64,000 bases of DNA from Clostridiales bacterium (lineage in GTDB: Bacteria; Bacillota; Clostridia; Christensenellales; Borkfalkiaceae), in the NCBI GenBank assembly GCA_003538975.1, contig DPQQ01000003.1, positions 1-64,000 on the forward strand, given 5' to 3'. The notes below the pieces were generated by a model. That model searched no databases. It was not told the DNA's origin and was given only the letters and a program-made list of their open reading frames with translations. Position numbers and translations under genes: made by a program. The stretch's first letter is position 1. Each line of letters starts with the position of its first letter. Below, piece after piece: positions 15,538 through 22,861 of the stretch.

Positions 15538-17178
15538 ATGAAAAAATTTTTAAGCCTTTTTCTCGCGATAATTACGGCTCTTGCCGTTTTTACGTTTGCG
15601 GGATGCGGAAAAGGCAACACTGTCGAACTCGGATACGTTGACTTAAAGAACAACGATACCGGTTTTACCGCAACCGAAGCGGATACGGCTATAGCCGTTG
15701 GTATAAAGAAAGGCAACGATCTTCTTCTAAAAGTTAACGAATATCTTTTAACCCTTTCCGACGAAGATAAAAAAGACCTTATGCAGAGCATGGTCGATAT
15801 AAATTCGAAGGACGACGCAACGTTCGAAAGAGCGGATTCAAACGTTTCATCTGCCGCAAAAACCCTTAAAATCGGTATGGAATGCGACTATGCGCCGTTT
15901 AACTGGACGCAAAACGACGATAAAAACGGCGGCTATCCGATATCTAATAACGCAGGGAAATATGCCAACGGCTACGACGTACAGATAGCTTTTAAAATAG
16001 CCGAAGCTCTCGGATATAAGCTCGAAATTTACGCCTATACCTGGGACGGGCTTATCCCCGCCGTCCAGTCCGAAACTCTCGACGGAATAATCGCCGGCAT
16101 GAGTCCTACGGAAGAAAGAAAAAAAGAAGTTTCGTTTTCTACGCCATACTACACTTCTAACCTTGTTATCGTAACAAGAAAAGATTCTTCCGTTTACGGC
16201 AAAACCACTCTTAAAGATATAGACGTTTCGGGAGTAAAACTTGCCGCTCAGCCGGGGACCTTCCATCTCGACGCACTCAGAGCGCAGACGAGCAACGTTG
16301 AAGTCGTTTCGAGTCTCGCTACGTTTTCCGACATGCTTATGGCTCTTCAGGCGGGAACGATCGACGGCTACGTAGCCGAAGAACCTACGGCGATGAACGT
16401 AACGGGACAGAATTTCAACACGGACGAAGGCTTTTTCGAATCGGTAGGCAATATTCTTAAAAACTACTGGAAAGACTTCTTGAAGGGTATCGGTTACACC
16501 CTTCTCATATCTCTCGTTTCTACTCTTTTCGGTTTGCTTATAGGTCTTATCATAGGCATCATAAGAACTATCCCGAAATCGAAGAACAAAGGTCTCCGAA
16601 TTCTTCAGAAGGTAGTCGACTTTATACTTTCGGCATATATCGAAATATTCAGAGGAACGCCCATGATGGTTCAGGCTATGGTTATCTACTGGGGTTACGC
16701 TTTTGCGACCGGCGGACAAACTCTTAACCTTATGCTCTCCGCGATATTCATCGTTTCGATAAATACCGGCGCATACATAGCCGAAATCGTAAGGGGCGGC
16801 ATAATCGGTATAGACAAGGGACAGTTCGAAGGCGCGAGAGCGATAGGCATGTCGCATTTCCAGACGATGGTTCACGTAATAATACCGCAGGTTCTCCGCT
16901 CTATTCTTCCCGCCGTTTCCAACGAATTCGTTATCAATGTAAAAGATACTTCCGTTCTTAACGTAATCGGCGTAACGGAGCTATACTTCTTTACGAACAT
17001 TATAGTAAAACAAACGTATAAGAACTTCCCCGTGTACTTCATCTGTTGCGTAATTTATTTTATACTTACGTTCGTCATAACGAGAATAATAAAACTTATC
17101 GAAAAGAAAATTTCCGGCAAAGTAAACTACGAACTTGCGGGAAGCAAAGTAATAAACGAGGTCGACTTACATGAATGA
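15538..17178 (+). CDS. Lysine ABC importer: lipoprotein substrate-binding domain fused to permease
   Basis: 546 residues. A lipoprotein signal (TFAGC) is followed at about residues 30-95 by a segment typical of the C-terminal end of polar-amino-acid binding proteins (TAIAVGIKKGNDLLLKVNEYL). Then comes the usual N-terminal start (TLKIGMECDYAPFNW) through YVAEEPTA near residue 285. Straight after follows a HisM/GlnP-type permease domain with five or so helices, FRGTPMMVQ and the EAA-type loop EGARAIGMSHFQTMVHVIIPQ. Thus the binding domain looks circularly permuted. Fusion of binding and permease domains is known in Bacillota; the permutation is the odd part. It overlaps the ATPase gene by 8 nt and is controlled by the lysine riboswitch. 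Confidence 0.9.
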   Translation: MKKFLSLFLAIITALAVFTFAGCGKGNTVELGYVDLKNNDTGFTATEADTAIAVGIKKGNDLLLKVNEYLLTLSDEDKKDLMQSMVDINSKDDATFERADSNVSSAAKTLKIGMECDYAPFNWTQNDDKNGGYPISNNAGKYANGYDVQIAFKIAEALGYKLEIYAYTWDGLIPAVQSETLDGIIAGMSPTEERKKEVSFSTPYYTSNLVIVTRKDSSVYGKTTLKDIDVSGVKLAAQPGTFHLDALRAQTSNVEVVSSLATFSDMLMALQAGTIDGYVAEEPTAMNVTGQNFNTDEGFFESVGNILKNYWKDFLKGIGYTLLISLVSTLFGLLIGLIIGIIRTIPKSKNKGLRILQKVVDFILSAYIEIFRGTPMMVQAMVIYWGYAFATGGQTLNLMLSAIFIVSINTGAYIAEIVRGGIIGIDKGQFEGARAIGMSHFQTMVHVIIPQVLRSILPAVSNEFVINVKDTSVLNVIGVTELYFFTNIIVKQTYKNFPVYFICCVIYFILTFVITRIIKLIEKKISGKVNYELAGSKVINEVDLHE

Positions 17179-17905
17179 AATTATACAGATAGAACATCTT
17201 GAAAAAACTTTCGGCAATCACGAAGTCCTTAAAGACGTGCATTTTACGGTAAACGAAGGCGAAGTAGTTACCATTATCGGCTCGTCGGGGAGCGGTAAAT
17301 CTACTCTTTTAAGATGTATAAACTTATTCGAAGAGCCGACTTCCGGCAGAATTTTATACCACGGCGAAGATATAATAAACACCAAAAACCCGACTAAATA
17401 CAGACAGAAAGTAGGAATGGTTTTCCAGTCGTTCAATCTTTTCAACAATATGAACGTTCTTAAAAACTGTTCCGTAGGTCCGATAAAGGTTCAGAAAAAA
17501 TCAAAGCAGGAAGCCGAAGAACTTGCCAAAAAATATCTTTCGGTGGTCGGCATGGACGCCTATATAAACGCAAAACCTGCGCAGCTTTCGGGCGGACAAA
17601 AACAGAGAGTCGCGATCGCCCGCGCCCTTGCCATGCAACCCGAAGTCCTTTTGTTCGACGAACCGACCTCTGCGCTCGATCCCGAAATGGTAGGCGAAGT
17701 TTTAGCCGTCATGAAGTCGCTCGCGGAACAGGGACTTACGATGATAGTCGTAACGCACGAAATGCAGTTTGCAAAGGACGTTTCGACCAAAGTAGTCTTT
17801 ATGGACGAAGGCAGAATCGTCGAAGAAGGCTCCCCCGAGCAGATCTTTACGAATCCCAAAGAAAAGAGAACGAGAGAATTTTTGGCGAGAACCTTCGAAA
17901 AATAA
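17171..17905 (+). CDS. Amino-acid ABC importer ATPase (GlnQ/HisP type)
   Basis: The 244-residue ATPase has all motifs: Walker A GSSGSGKST (about residue 38), Q-loop VFQSFNLF, signature LSGGQKQRVAIARAL, Walker B VLLFDEPTSALDPE and switch His in VVTHEM. It should power the fused binding/permease protein encoded just upstream; the ATG overlaps that gene's end by 8 nt, indicating translational coupling. The riboswitch transcript makes lysine the likely cargo, with arginine or ornithine as possible side substrates. Confidence 0.93.
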   Translation: MNEIIQIEHLEKTFGNHEVLKDVHFTVNEGEVVTIIGSSGSGKSTLLRCINLFEEPTSGRILYHGEDIINTKNPTKYRQKVGMVFQSFNLFNNMNVLKNCSVGPIKVQKKSKQEAEELAKKYLSVVGMDAYINAKPAQLSGGQKQRVAIARALAMQPEVLLFDEPTSALDPEMVGEVLAVMKSLAEQGLTMIVVTHEMQFAKDVSTKVVFMDEGRIVEEGSPEQIFTNPKEKRTREFLARTFEK

Positions 17906-17927
17906 TTTAATTAAAATTCCCGACATA

Positions 17928-17971
17928 ATAAAAAAGGAACAATGCAATTAAACGCAAAGTTCCTTTTTTTA
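17928..17971 (+). terminator. Terminator of the lysine importer operon
   Basis: AAAAAAAGGAAC and GTTCCTTTTTTT arms around a long AT-rich loop, 23 nt after the stop codon. Confidence 0.8.
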
Positions 17972-18068
17972 TTGAAATTATATCCGTAACGACATAATTA
18001 TTTGTATTCGGCAAGGATTGCGGATAATAACTTCCTTTTCTGCCGGGGCGAAAAAGCAAAGAATTATT

Positions 18069-20054
18069 TTACTTTTTTCTCTTTCTTATGATAATCAGTA
18101 AAACCGTCGATATAAGGATTATTCCGGTAACAGCCGAAACTATTATTGCCGGAATAACGTCCGGTTTGTTTGAAATTATATCATTGTTATCTTTATTATT
18201 ATCGTTCGGGTTATCGGGATTCTGATTATCCTGATTCGGACCGGCAGGTTGTACTTTCCGTAAGCTTATCGTTATCGTTGTATTTTTGTAATTATCCTTA
18301 TTTTCGCCGACATAAATCGCTGTCGCGCTTGTCAGATTATCCACTGATAAGTCCGGGACCTCCCATTGCCAGCCGGCCGGCAACCCTATATCGGACAGAG
18401 TTGTTGCGTTGACTGAAATTTCCATCCGGCGATCAGGTCTTATCGGCACGTCAACCGGTAAAATCCGGAACTCCAGAGTCAGACTTCCGGCGTAATTTCC
18501 GATCCCGTTTATTCCGATTTCCGCCGTGCCGACATTTTTGTTATTTTTGTAGGAAATACTGTAATCGATATCTTGAATCAGTATTTGCGAATTTATCGTT
18601 AAATTCACTTGCGGACAAATTGCCCGACCGGTAAAAGAAACAGGCGGAATCGCATCGTACCGGGCAACGGAAATATCCGTTTTTTGTTCCGTTTCTTCTT
18701 TTTCCTTCAAGACGGTATAGGCTTTTATTCTTCCGGCATAACCTATGTCGTTCCAGCCATAAGAAGATTTGTAATGCGTATTTCCGCTTGAATTGAGCGA
18801 ATATAAAATATACGCGCTTCCGCCGCTGTTGCTGTCGACGCTCACAACAATCGAATAATACGTGCCATTATCGATCTTTGCCAAATTATCAAGCATAACC
18901 GTGTGATAACCGCCATATTCAAAAGTCCGCTCGCCGACGGCGGACAAAGTTCCGCTTTCCGGGTTGCCGGGATCGGTTAAGTCGGTGTAGACCTTAACCC
19001 GGCAATTCAGATTATAACCGTAAGTCGCCACATTAACCGCCTTAACGTATTCATTATATTTGTCATCTCCTTTTTTTGCCAAAAAGACATTCGAGACGCA
19101 TTTTGAATTGCTTTCGCTTCTCATCGGAGCGTCGGATACGTTGTCATAAAAGTAGTTAAAATCAAACTCATGCTTATTTGCATACTTAAATCCGCAAACG
19201 TTGCCGACGGGGCTGTCGTAAGAAAGATAAAAATAAGGAAGAGAATCATAACTGTTTTTGATTATCCAGCCGCCGTTCCGGCTTGCTGCCTTTGGCTGAA
19301 AATTGCTTGCGGGAATCGTATCGTCCCATCCGACAATAGTCATTGCGTGAGAAATTCCATCACGGGATTCGCCTTTTGTGTTGTAATAATACGTTTCGCG
19401 GGCATTGTAATAAGAACCGGTTACGGCGCCGTACTTTGCAATTGCCTGCTTTATTTCGTTTATTCTGTATGAGCCGACAGAGTATAAGTCAATTTGTTCG
19501 GCGTCTAACAGTCTGTACAGGTTATTTTCATAAGCGTCGGCTTTTGCGGATACGTTGCCGGCCACCGGAGCGCACCATTGAGACAACATCAAAAACGTGT
19601 TGTATGAACTTCCGGTTACATTCCACTTATCATTCGAATAAACCCCGTCGGTGTTGTTAAGAGGATCTTTATCTCTGTTGTACGTTCTGTATGCGATTTG
19701 CGTCGGAGAAAAACGCAAAGTATCTTTCGTGTTATTATCTAACTTGTCTTTTAAGACCGATATTTCCGACGAACTTGCGGTTGCGTAAGCCCAGCAGATA
19801 TTTGTGTTTCCCTGGTCAAGATTCGGAGTCACAATGCCGTAGTCGCAGCTATTATACTTTTCCAGGCCGGCAATTTCGTCAACGGTCATAGAGCCGGATA
19901 CGGTTATGATTGACGATACGTCTGCATAAACGATATCATGCCCTGTAAATATCGTGAAACATGATATAAGTAATATTAATATTGCTGAAACAATAGCTGT
20001 TTTCGATTTCTGTTCTTTAAGATATTTTTTCATATTACGGTATAATGATAACAT
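18069..20054 (-). CDS. Membrane-anchored papain-like (C1) cysteine protease
   Basis: 661 residues (654 if the second Met at 20033 is used; neither start has a clear RBS). An N-terminal signal (SAILILLISCFTIFTG) leads to a C1 peptidase domain. The catalytic Cys is in QGNTNICWAYAT, the His in SHAMTIVGWDD and the Asn in WIIKNSYDS. A beta-rich lectin-like region follows (about residues 290-450), then Ig-like stretches (DYSISYKNNKNVGTAEI). The end is an Asn/Pro/Asp-rich stalk, a C-terminal membrane helix and RKRKK, so it should be displayed on the outer face of the membrane. Digestion of host or dietary proteins or processing of surface proteins is inference. Confidence 0.88.
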   Translation of the reverse strand: MLSLYRNMKKYLKEQKSKTAIVSAILILLISCFTIFTGHDIVYADVSSIITVSGSMTVDEIAGLEKYNSCDYGIVTPNLDQGNTNICWAYATASSSEISVLKDKLDNNTKDTLRFSPTQIAYRTYNRDKDPLNNTDGVYSNDKWNVTGSSYNTFLMLSQWCAPVAGNVSAKADAYENNLYRLLDAEQIDLYSVGSYRINEIKQAIAKYGAVTGSYYNARETYYYNTKGESRDGISHAMTIVGWDDTIPASNFQPKAASRNGGWIIKNSYDSLPYFYLSYDSPVGNVCGFKYANKHEFDFNYFYDNVSDAPMRSESNSKCVSNVFLAKKGDDKYNEYVKAVNVATYGYNLNCRVKVYTDLTDPGNPESGTLSAVGERTFEYGGYHTVMLDNLAKIDNGTYYSIVVSVDSNSGGSAYILYSLNSSGNTHYKSSYGWNDIGYAGRIKAYTVLKEKEETEQKTDISVARYDAIPPVSFTGRAICPQVNLTINSQILIQDIDYSISYKNNKNVGTAEIGINGIGNYAGSLTLEFRILPVDVPIRPDRRMEISVNATTLSDIGLPAGWQWEVPDLSVDNLTSATAIYVGENKDNYKNTTITISLRKVQPAGPNQDNQNPDNPNDNNKDNNDIISNKPDVIPAIIVSAVTGIILISTVLLIIIRKRKK

Positions 20055-20146
20055 ACTTTACGATTTAAAACAAATGAAGATCGGCTGTTACGAATTTACC
20101 GGCGCAATAAAAACGTCGGACTAAGCCGCGGGATTTTTAAGTTTGC

Positions 20147-20175
20147 TTTACATAAAGAGCAAAATATTGTATAAT
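20147..20175 (+). promoter_or_regulatory. Promoter of the 20224 gene
   Basis: TTTACA (20147-20152), 17 nt, TATAAT (20170-20175). The predicted start near 20182 lies downstream of the earliest in-frame start (20143), which rules that start out. Confidence 0.6.
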
Positions 20176-20223
20176 TCTATAAAACTCCGCTTAATCCAAA
20201 GCGAAAATTACGGGGAACGAAAA

Positions 20224-20850
20224 TTGTTTTATTTTTACGACGTAAATCTTGCCAAAAAGAACTTTGCCGGATACAACAAAGGCATCGCCGTTTTTTACGG
20301 TATTTTGTGTCTTATTCTCGTTTTAGGGGTTGCCGCCGTTGCCGTTTTTGCATTGGGAGATCTTAACTTTTTAATAACCGCGGCTATATTTTTGGTTCTT
20401 TGCGGAGTCGTTATCGTACTTTGCACCGCTCGTATAGAATATTTAAGAAAAAGCGCGCTCACCGCGTTCTATAAAACCAAACAAGGCACTCTTAAGGTTA
20501 TAACTTATACGAAAAACGACTTTGTCGAAGCTAATTCTTCAATGTTCTTTTACGGCGTGTTTACCGGGCTTTTCAATTCTTCGTACTTTAAAAAGGAAGC
20601 CGAAACTCTTAAAAATCTAAAAGACGAAGCATATGTGAAAAACTACGTTTTCGGCAGTCAGCCGAACAATAAAACCGAAACGATAATTTCGGTGGACGTT
20701 TTTAAGGAAAACAAACGCGGCGTTACGATAAAAGGCGCGGTAACGAATAAAAACGGCGTCACGAAATTCGCTTCGAGAAGAATCCCCAAAGCCTACACAA
20801 ATTACGACGACCTTGTAAAAACCTTAAAAGCGTTGAGAACGGACAACTAA
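20224..20850 (+). CDS. Hypothetical two-helix membrane protein
   Basis: The 208-residue protein is not one I recognise. I place the start at TTG 20224, preceded by GGGGA at about 6 nt; the longer reading from 20143 would begin inside the promoter. After a short N-terminal segment come two adjacent membrane helices (AVFYGILCLILVLGVAAVAVF and FLITAAIFLVLCGVVIVLC), then a soluble, Lys-rich domain of about 120 residues. That domain ends KTLKALRTDN and probably lies in the cytoplasm. It is monocistronic with its own terminator. Function unknown. Confidence 0.7.
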   Translation: MFYFYDVNLAKKNFAGYNKGIAVFYGILCLILVLGVAAVAVFALGDLNFLITAAIFLVLCGVVIVLCTARIEYLRKSALTAFYKTKQGTLKVITYTKNDFVEANSSMFFYGVFTGLFNSSYFKKEAETLKNLKDEAYVKNYVFGSQPNNKTETIISVDVFKENKRGVTIKGAVTNKNGVTKFASRRIPKAYTNYDDLVKTLKALRTDN

Positions 20851-20866
20851 ACGTAATTTTTAAACT

Positions 20867-20894
20867 AAAAGAGCGACTTGGTCGCTCTTTTTTT
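20867..20894 (+). terminator. Terminator of the 20224 gene
   Basis: AAAAGAGCGAC/GTCGCTCTTTTTTT hairpin 17 nt after the stop codon. It also faces the convergent aroQ end. Confidence 0.88.
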
Positions 20895-20918
20895 GTGATT
20901 TTTTTATCTTTCCGGCTT

Positions 20919-21416
20919 TTAATCCTTTGTCTTTTTGAATTTAAGTTTTACTCCCGCCGGTTTTTCGGATTCAACGGAAGTTTCCGGCTTAAAATTATCG
21001 GCAAGGTATCTTAACGCTTCTTTATAGCCGTCGAAGCCTTTCCCCTTCACCGTGATTTTTGCATAAGGACGAATATAAGAAATTTTTCGGAAGTCTTCTC
21101 TCGTATCGGGATCTGTAAGATGGACTTCGGCAAAAGGAATATCCACCGCTTTAAGAGCGTCGGCTATAGCTATGCTGGTATGCGTGTAAGCTGCGGGGTT
21201 TATAACTATCGCGTCGTACTTGCCGTAAGCGTTCTGTATCTCTCTCACCAGTCCGCCTTCGTAATTGGTCTGAATTATTTTGACCGAAACGCCGAGTTCT
21301 TTAGCAGATTCTTTTATAAATTCTATAAGGTCTATATACGTTTTGTTTCCATAAAGCTCGGGTTCGCGTATGCCGAGCATATTCAGATTAGGTCCGTTCA
21401 GCACTAAAAATTTCAT
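20919..21416 (-). CDS. aroQ: Type II 3-dehydroquinate dehydratase
   Basis: 165 residues of the type II dehydroquinase family, which turns 3-dehydroquinate into 3-dehydroshikimate. Motifs seen are LNGPNLNMLGIREPELYG (catalytic Arg/Tyr region), QTNYEGGLVREI, INPAAYTHTSIAIADAL and FAEVHLTDP. The core is normal size (about 145), with a Lys-rich C-terminal tail of about 20 residues that families usually lack. Its start overlaps the end of the aroE-aroK fusion by 29 nt, so three shikimate-pathway steps are encoded in one coupled unit. Confidence 0.93.
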   Translation of the reverse strand: MKFLVLNGPNLNMLGIREPELYGNKTYIDLIEFIKESAKELGVSVKIIQTNYEGGLVREIQNAYGKYDAIVINPAAYTHTSIAIADALKAVDIPFAEVHLTDPDTREDFRKISYIRPYAKITVKGKGFDGYKEALRYLADNFKPETSVESEKPAGVKLKFKKTKD

Positions 21417-22674
21417 AAGCTTTTATTATCTCCCTTACCGTAGTTTCGGTGTCGTTATTATTGTCCGCCGTATAATCGGCGTATTTTTCATATAATTTTT
21501 TCCGCTTTCCGAAAAGATTTTTCGCAGATTCGGTATCGGGCGAAAGCGGTCTGCCACGCAGATCAAGCCTGTTTATATCCCGCTTTATGTATACGACGAA
21601 AGAATTCTGCTTAATATAAAATCCGTTTGCTTCCCGTTCTACCGCGCCGCCGCCCGTCGAGATTATTCTGTTTTGTTCTTTGCCGAAGTCTTTAAGTATT
21701 TCTTCTTCAACTTCGCGGAACTTTTCCGTCTCGTCGCTTATAATAAGCTCTTCCGGCGTTTTTCCGGTTCTCTTTAATACTTCTTCGTCGGTGTCTGCAA
21801 AGTCCTTGCCGAGAAGTTCCGCAAGCCGTCTGCCTATGACCGATTTACCGCTCCCCGGCATGCCGATAAGCGTTATATTGAGAATATCTTTCCTGATATT
21901 TTTAATCTCTTCTTCTGCTTTTAAAATTTCGCCGGAAGGCATATTCGTTTTTTCGGGCGGATCCGGTAAATCGAATAATTCTTCGGCGTAAACAGCCTGA
22001 TAAACGAGCATGTTGAGACCGTTTTCGAGCATAACGGTATCGCCGTAACGCTGCCACGCATCGTACATAAATTTTGTTAAAAGGGGGTTATAAGTCATAT
22101 CGAAGACTGCTTTTACCGCTTTGAATTTTTTCACGTCGACGGGCGAAAGCCCTGTATCGGGATAAGTGCCGACGGGAGTCGCATTCACTAAAACTTCGGC
22201 AGAACTCCAGAAAAGGGAATACACGTTATCGTAATTTATTTTACTCGTTCTTCCCGCAACAAATACCTTTGCCCCGAGAGTTTCAAGAGCGTATTCCGCC
22301 GTTTTCGAAGTCGCCCCGGTACCGAACACAAGCGCGGTTTTACCGTTAAAATCCAAGCCCTTTGCTTTAGCCTTTAAAAGCGTGTTCATGAATCCGTAAT
22401 AATCGGTGTTATATCCGTAACGCTTGCCGCCCCTTACTATAACCGTGTTTACCGAGCCTATGGCTTTTGCCCGCGGTTCGATATAATCGAGATACTTTAT
22501 GACTTCCGCTTTATACGGAACCGTCACGTTATAACCGTCCAGGTCAGAGTTATAAATAAAACTTTTGAATTCGTCTTCGGGAACTTCGTAAAGGTCGTAG
22601 TCATAGCCGAACTTATTATGAATAATCTTCGAATACGAATAATCCAGTTTTTTTCCTATAAGTCCGAACTTCAT
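21388..22674 (-). CDS. aroE-aroK: Bifunctional shikimate dehydrogenase / shikimate kinase
   Basis: 428 residues. The N-terminal half (about 1-255) is shikimate dehydrogenase: MKFGLIGKKLDYSYSKIIHN, NVTVPYKAEV, IGSVNTVI, the NADP site ALVFGTGATSKTA and a late MLVYQAVYAEELF. The C-terminal half (about 263-428) is shikimate kinase, with P-loop LIGMPGSGKS, DFADTDEEV, STGGGAV and LRGRPL. Together they would convert dehydroshikimate to shikimate 3-phosphate. The ATG at 22674 follows AAAGGGAG; the in-frame extension to 22755 would begin within the promoter. aroQ follows with overlap. Confidence 0.92.
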   Translation of the reverse strand: MKFGLIGKKLDYSYSKIIHNKFGYDYDLYEVPEDEFKSFIYNSDLDGYNVTVPYKAEVIKYLDYIEPRAKAIGSVNTVIVRGGKRYGYNTDYYGFMNTLLKAKAKGLDFNGKTALVFGTGATSKTAEYALETLGAKVFVAGRTSKINYDNVYSLFWSSAEVLVNATPVGTYPDTGLSPVDVKKFKAVKAVFDMTYNPLLTKFMYDAWQRYGDTVMLENGLNMLVYQAVYAEELFDLPDPPEKTNMPSGEILKAEEEIKNIRKDILNITLIGMPGSGKSVIGRRLAELLGKDFADTDEEVLKRTGKTPEELIISDETEKFREVEEEILKDFGKEQNRIISTGGGAVEREANGFYIKQNSFVVYIKRDINRLDLRGRPLSPDTESAKNLFGKRKKLYEKYADYTADNNNDTETTVREIIKAYEIFSAERT

Positions 22675-22726
22675 TTTACTCCCTTTAGGTTTTGTAAATG
22701 TTAAACCAATCAAAACTCTTTTTTTT

Positions 22727-22755
22727 ATTATAATATTTAACCGGCGTTTTTGCAA
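22727..22755 (-). promoter_or_regulatory. Promoter of the aroEK-aroQ operon
   Basis: Minus strand TTGCAA (22750-22755), 17 nt, TATAAT (22727-22732). The start is predicted near 22720, about 45 nt before the ATG. Confidence 0.65.
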
Positions 22756-22784
22756 GAATATATATCAAAAAAGAAATTTCACGT

Positions 22785-22818
22785 CAAAAAAGACGGAATC
22801 GAAGTTCCGTCTTTTTTG
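22785..22818 (-). terminator. Terminator of the GH31 gene
   Basis: AAAAAAGACGGAA/TTCCGTCTTTTTT with loop TCGAAG, 43 nt beyond the minus-strand stop codon. Confidence 0.85.
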
Positions 22819-22861
22819 ATTTCTGCTTTTTATATTGATTTTACGCCGCAAACGTATAAAT

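Noticed and set aside
22775..22790. TTTCACGTCAAA as a parS site
   Set aside because: It lacks the second half of the TGTTTCACGTGAAACA palindrome and overlaps the arm of a terminator.
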